Source of the DNA: Candidatus Cloacimonadota bacterium
GTDB lineage: Bacteria; Cloacimonadota; Cloacimonadia; Cloacimonadales; TCS61
Reading direction: 5' to 3'
Length of the DNA stretch: 10,109 bases
Assembly (NCBI GenBank): GCA_030667725.1
Contig: DAOUVH010000022.1
Location: 1 to 10,109 of the forward strand
The notes under the pieces were generated by a model. It saw nothing but the letters and a program-made list of their open reading frames with translations, did no database searches and was not told the origin of the DNA. This document shows, one piece after another, positions 7,415 to 10,109 of this stretch. Position 1 is the stretch's first letter, and every line of letters starts with the position of its first letter. The position numbers and the translations under genes are program-made.

Positions 7415-7798
7415 TTAGGGTTCCCTCTCACTTCCTATTGCAAGAGCACATTCTTCTACTATCTTTCCTTTTATTATATGCTCTGAAAAGATTTTCTTTA
7501 TTTTATCTTCGGTTAGATCACCGTATTTTACAGGAGTTTCTCCTTTAAGTTCTACTGTAGCCATTGGTTCTCGACTGCAAAAGCCAGCACATCCGGAAGT
7601 TGTTACAATTACATCGTCACGACCTGATTCTTCGACTGTTTTAATAACAGTATTCATAATTGCTCTTGCTCCGGCAGCTATACCACATGTTCCCATGTGA
7701 ACAGTAATTTTTGCATTAGAAATTCCCTCACGTAATAGTGCTGTTTTTCTAACCTTTTTTCTTATCTCTTCAAGATCTTTAATGGTCAATTTTGGCAT
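7415..7798 (-). CDS. HndB-type thioredoxin-like [2Fe-2S] protein
   Basis: The 127-residue protein belongs to the thioredoxin-like [2Fe-2S] ferredoxins found as small subunits of NADP-reducing Hnd hydrogenases and as the C-terminal domain of some HydA proteins. The core is MGTCGIAAGARAI (35-47) and SGCAGFCSREP (68-78). Only three cysteines lie in these positions (C38, C70, C74). The CxxxxC partner present in NuoE is Ala here, as I recall for HndB relatives, so the fourth cluster ligand is uncertain; C117 is the only other Cys. The start at 7798 lies 1 base after the preceding stop and has GGAGG 9 bases upstream. The longer in-frame start at 7834 would overlap the previous gene and add an unconserved extension. 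Role: intramolecular wire between the NuoE, NuoF and HdrA modules (inferred). Confidence 0.9.
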   Translation of the reverse strand: MPKLTIKDLEEIRKKVRKTALLREGISNAKITVHMGTCGIAAGARAIMNTVIKTVEESGRDDVIVTTSGCAGFCSREPMATVELKGETPVKYGDLTEDKIKKIFSEHIIKGKIVEECALAIGSEREP

Positions 7799-7799
7799 C

Positions 7800-8678
7800 T
7801 TATTTTTCCTCCATTGATTTATAATGTTTAACAATTCCGGGGATATCTGCTCTTTTTAATTTACCATGTACATCCTCATTAACCGTGATAACAGGAGCTA
7901 ATCCGCAACAACCGAAACAACGAGCAGTTTCCAGAGTGAATTCCATATCTTTTGTAGTTTCTCCCACCTTTATGCCCAGTTCATCTTCTAAAGCAGCAAT
8001 AAGTCCCGGAGCTCCCTGCACATGACATGCAGTTCCAATACAAACAGTTATTATGTGTTTTCCTCGCGGCTCAAGATGGAAAGCATTATAAAAAGTTGCT
8101 ATTTGATATATTTTTGTTAGGGCAACATCGAGTTCTTGTGAGATATATTTCAAGATTCTTTCGGGAAGATATTTATATTCGGTGTTAATAGTCTGAAGTA
8201 TAGGCATCAGGTTACCTTTTTTATCTCTAAGCTCATTCAATATAGCATCTACTTTTACTTTGTCGTCAGGATTGAGATATATAATTGTTTTTTCAATAGG
8301 ATAAAGAGCAACTGTTACCGGGCAATGCTGAGTACAAGCAGCACAACCTGTACATTTATCTTCATCAACATATCTGGGATGTTTTGTTACTTCTACTTTG
8401 AAATTACCGGCATTTCCTACTACTTTTTTCAGTTCGGCATTTGTGATGATCTCAATATTCAAATGTCTACCGCATTCAACCAATTTCGGAGACATCACAC
8501 ACATAGCACAATCATTTGTCGGGAATGTTTTATCCAACTGAGCCATTACTCCACCAATAGCAGGTGATTCTTCCAATAAATATACTTTATAACCTGAATC
8601 GGCCAGATCCAGAGATGCTTGAATACCGGCTATCCCACCGCCAATAACCATTACAGAACCAACTTTTTTGTTAGCCAT
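7800..8678 (-). CDS. Fusion of HdrA N-terminal flavin/Fe-S part with NuoE [2Fe-2S] subunit
   Basis: Residues 1-121 are the beginning of a long-form HdrA: VIGGGIAGIQ (11-20, dinucleotide-binding G13/G15/G18), the conserved LDKTFPTNDCAMC segment with C57, C60 and C69, and PRYVDEDKC leading into a [4Fe-4S] motif C109/C112/C115/C119. The HdrA sequence stops directly after CPV. About residues 133-292 are a complete NuoE/HydC subunit with the helical N-terminus, YQIATFYNAF (191-200), and [2Fe-2S] ligands C213, C218, C254 and C258. The missing remainder of HdrA is in the gene at 1-2727 of the same operon. A normal NuoE is about 160 residues, matching this half. AAGGAG lies 9 bases before the ATG. 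There is no stop or frameshift at the junction, so it reads as a real fusion. Inferred role: link NADH-side [2Fe-2S] transfer to the HdrA bifurcating flavin. Confidence 0.93.
   Translation of the reverse strand: MANKKVGSVMVIGGGIAGIQASLDLADSGYKVYLLEESPAIGGVMAQLDKTFPTNDCAMCVMSPKLVECGRHLNIEIITNAELKKVVGNAGNFKVEVTKHPRYVDEDKCTGCAACTQHCPVTVALYPIEKTIIYLNPDDKVKVDAILNELRDKKGNLMPILQTINTEYKYLPERILKYISQELDVALTKIYQIATFYNAFHLEPRGKHIITVCIGTACHVQGAPGLIAALEDELGIKVGETTKDMEFTLETARCFGCCGLAPVITVNEDVHGKLKRADIPGIVKHYKSMEEK
7808..7812 (-). promoter_or_regulatory. Ribosome binding site that decides the HndB-type start
   Basis: Bottom-strand GGAGG lies inside the end of the HdrA-NuoE gene, 9 bases before the ATG at 7798. 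This supports the short form of the [2Fe-2S] protein over the start at 7834. Confidence 0.7.
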
Positions 8679-8711
8679 TAAATAATACTCCTTAAAGGAA
8701 TCGTTAAGAAT

Positions 8712-9836
8712 TTAATTATTTTTAGAATTATTTATCTCTTCCGATCTTATCTTTTTCCTTACTGCAAAATCTTCTATTATATGTATTAATTGTCTTTCGT
8801 TAACTTTTCTACTATTATGACACAAGCCATGACTATTTTCAACATAATGTTGATACAATGCTTCTGAATATATTTGTCTTCCTATTGAAGTTCTGATCAT
8901 AATTGTTGTATATCCATCTTGTGAGCCGACACCACCAACCGAAATATCTGCAAATTCATTGGAAAAATCATTACAGGCAAGACAAGCAGGTCTGGCAATT
9001 TCTTCGATCTCCTCTAATGGGATATGTAAGCTGACATTTGATTTCATTTTCAGGATCAAGTTATCTTTAATATTTACTTTCTCAATATCATCCATATTTA
9101 CTTTGTGTATTTTGGCAAAATTTTTCTTTGCAAGGTCTTCGATAGTAAAACACTGCATACAGAACAATCCGATCGTAAATATTATCAGATTTGAGGGAAC
9201 AATATTCAGTAATTGCATTTTACGAATTGCCTCTATCTGGCATGGAGTTCCAACAATAGCCAGTTTCTTCATCGATTCTGAGGTCGATTCTCTTATTACT
9301 TTTATTATTGGAAAACAGGTGGAATAAATATTTCCAAGTTCATCAAGATTTTTCGTTTCCGAAAAACTTGAGCCGGCTGCATCTATCAGGTCCGAACGGG
9401 TTTTTGCAATTATCGGTTTTCTTCTGTAAGACCCCTCTCTTTGGGAAACTACAGCTCCATCGATAACTTTGTTTTCTAACATATATATTAAAATAGAAGT
9501 GACTACGCCACCATCGGTGGCAACATTAAGAACATCTATATCGGTCGATCGTGCAGAAAAAACATCAATAAAGTTTCCGAGAGGATATTTCCAATTATAC
9601 TGGCTTTTCAGTTCTTCTTCCAAGTCTTTTGTTTTAGGACAAATCAGATAACAAATACCACATTCAAGGCATTTATCCTTATCTTTATATTCAGGAAAAC
9701 CTTCCTTACCGATCTTCAATGCATCCATACTGTTTGCACTACAAAATGAAACACATCCGCCACACCGGTTACAAAGGTTCTGATTTATTACTTCAGTAAG
9801 CAAATTATCAAAACTTAAGATTTTTTCTTGTTTCAT
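8712..9836 (-). CDS. FrhB/FdhB-family iron-sulfur flavoprotein (coenzyme F420 hydrogenase/dehydrogenase beta-subunit family)
   Basis: The protein has 374 residues. A two-cluster ferredoxin opens it (C22/C25/C28/C32 and C56/C59/C62/C66), followed by the FrhB N-domain with DGGVVTSIL (108-116), then the FrhB C-domain with IVGTPCQIEAIRK (194-206, C199), GLFCMQC (223-229), and RPACLACNDF..EFADISVGGVGS (282-305). C226, C229, C285 and C288 could hold a further cluster. In archaea this family handles F420 with FAD. In bacteria lacking F420, relatives occur in ferredoxin- or HdrA-linked complexes with other partners, so the substrate here is not established. AGGAGG lies 4 bases before the ATG. It is first in the redox operon, 33 bases ahead of the HdrA-NuoE fusion, which suggests it supplies or accepts electrons for the split HdrA. 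Confidence 0.9.
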   Translation of the reverse strand: MKQEKILSFDNLLTEVINQNLCNRCGGCVSFCSANSMDALKIGKEGFPEYKDKDKCLECGICYLICPKTKDLEEELKSQYNWKYPLGNFIDVFSARSTDIDVLNVATDGGVVTSILIYMLENKVIDGAVVSQREGSYRRKPIIAKTRSDLIDAAGSSFSETKNLDELGNIYSTCFPIIKVIRESTSESMKKLAIVGTPCQIEAIRKMQLLNIVPSNLIIFTIGLFCMQCFTIEDLAKKNFAKIHKVNMDDIEKVNIKDNLILKMKSNVSLHIPLEEIEEIARPACLACNDFSNEFADISVGGVGSQDGYTTIMIRTSIGRQIYSEALYQHYVENSHGLCHNSRKVNERQLIHIIEDFAVRKKIRSEEINNSKNN

Positions 9837-9840
9837 AAAA

Positions 9841-9846
9841 CCTCCT
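9841..9846 (-). promoter_or_regulatory. Strong ribosome binding site of the FrhB-like gene
   Basis: Bottom-strand AGGAGG sits 4 bases before the ATG at 9836. Its first three bases can be paired by the short hairpin at 9844-9864. Confidence 0.75.
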
Positions 9847-9864
9847 GAATAGCAGATATTCAGG
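9844..9864 (-). promoter_or_regulatory. Short hairpin overlapping the ribosome binding site
   Basis: An 8-base inverted repeat (arms 9844-9851 and 9857-9864, 5-base loop) overlaps half of AGGAGG. One arm (9857-9863) is also part of the larger hairpin at 9858-9887, so the two structures exclude each other. Function is inferred only. Confidence 0.4.
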
Positions 9865-9887
9865 GAACTGCAAACAGCTCCCTGAAT
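9858..9887 (-). terminator. Strong stem-loop between the rhodanese and FrhB-like genes (terminator, attenuator or processing hairpin)
   Basis: Two 13-base arms (9858-9870 and 9875-9887) flank a 4-base loop. On the bottom-strand transcript the only imperfect position is a G-U wobble, while on the top strand it would be an A-C mismatch, so the structure fits a bottom-strand RNA. It begins 9 bases after the rhodanese stop codon. No U-run follows, so it is not a classical intrinsic terminator and may instead protect or process the upstream mRNA. Confidence 0.6.
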
Positions 9888-9896
9888 TCAGATCAT

Positions 9897-10109
9897 TTAT
9901 TTAATCGGATTAGCTGTATCCGATTCCCATTCGTAATATGCACCATCATAAACATTAACATTCCCATAACCAAGAATGTCTTTAAGAGCCATGTAAACTA
10001 CTCCTGCACGTACACTGGAAGCACAATAAAGAATCACTTCCTTATCACTTGTAATTCCTGCCGCATTCATAGCTGCTACAATCTCTTCTTTAGATTTGAT
10101 CGTTCCATC
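9897..10109 (-). CDS. Rhodanese-family sulfurtransferase, C-terminal 70 residues (partial, runs off right edge)
   Basis: Only the C-terminal 70 residues are in the window. They contain the rhodanese active-site loop YCASSVR (nucleophile C29 of the visible part, basic R34 closing the loop), followed by a helix, LGYGNVNVYDG (46-56) and a final EW, the usual end of a catalytic rhodanese domain of the thiosulfate/3-mercaptopyruvate sulfurtransferase type. The Cys would carry a persulfide during sulfur transfer. Whether the full protein has tandem rhodanese domains or a signal peptide cannot be seen. It lies on the same strand as the redox operon, 60 bases upstream of the FrhB-like gene, but the hairpin between them suggests it may be a separate or differentially expressed unit. 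Confidence 0.88.
   Translation of the reverse strand, partial: DGTIKSKEEIVAAMNAAGITSDKEVILYCASSVRAGVVYMALKDILGYGNVNVYDGAYYEWESDTANPIK

Noticed and set aside
7799..7834. Twelve-residue longer start for the HndB-type protein
   Set aside because: It overlaps the preceding gene by 35 bases, and a clear GGAGG with 9-base spacing serves the ATG at 7798.
7800..8678. A frameshift or truncated HdrA pseudogene explaining the short HdrA piece
   Set aside because: The reading frame continues without interruption into an intact, full-length NuoE with all four [2Fe-2S] ligands and its own place in the operon, and the missing HdrA part exists in frame behind another module. A broken gene would not be complementary like this.
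8690..8700. Short palindrome (TCCTTAAAGGA) before the HdrA-NuoE gene as an operator
   Set aside because: It is only 5 bases per arm and is made largely from the AAGGAG ribosome binding site; no promoter elements surround it.
9858..9887. Calling the hairpin a definite Rho-independent terminator
   Set aside because: The stem is strong but there is no U-run after it on the bottom strand, so termination remains only one of several possible roles.

Overview
The window is one continuous block of bottom-strand genes from an AT-rich anaerobic bacterium. It reads from right to left, has almost no intergenic space, and shows no RNA gene, CRISPR array or mobile element. The density of [2Fe-2S] and [4Fe-4S] motifs, the HdrA and FrhB families, and NAD-linked flavin modules point to a strictly anaerobic, probably fermentative or syntrophic lifestyle. 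The low GC and gene style would suit a candidate phylum such as Cloacimonadota, or a Firmicutes/Thermotogae-like anaerobe, but the window alone does not settle taxonomy.

Layout in transcription order: the 3' end of a rhodanese gene (9897-10109); a short spacer with a strong hairpin and an alternative hairpin touching the next ribosome binding site (9837-9896); an FrhB-like iron-sulfur flavoprotein (8712-9836); a fusion of the N-terminal part of HdrA with NuoE (7800-8678); a small thioredoxin-like [2Fe-2S] protein of the HndB type (7415-7798); a NuoF/HndC/HydB-type NAD-binding flavoprotein (5622-7412); an accessory block of DRTGG protein (5255-5617), CBS-pair plus HATPase protein (4308-5252), second DRTGG protein (3942-4286), PHP phosphoesterase (3183-3926) and stand-alone HATPase (2759-3211); and a very large open reading frame that runs off the left edge (1-2727). 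This last gene joins a NuoG/HydA-type iron-sulfur N-terminus to the rest of a long HdrA.

The overall plan is that of an NAD-dependent electron-bifurcating [FeFe]-hydrogenase (HydABC/Hnd) operon, including the DRTGG/HATPase/PHP accessory genes that often travel with it. However, no H-cluster hydrogenase domain is present. In its place is HdrA, the flavin-based bifurcation subunit, and this HdrA is split over two genes. The first 120 or so residues (GxGxxG flavin motif, Cys-rich segment, first ferredoxin motif) sit in front of NuoE. Everything from the next conserved segment onward sits behind the NuoG-like module. The two pieces are complementary almost to the residue and are about 5 kb apart in the same operon. 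I infer a multi-subunit NADH/ferredoxin/third-partner bifurcating complex in which a flavin site is assembled from two polypeptides, each anchored by a different Nuo-type module, with the FrhB-like protein as a possible extra electron entry or exit point.
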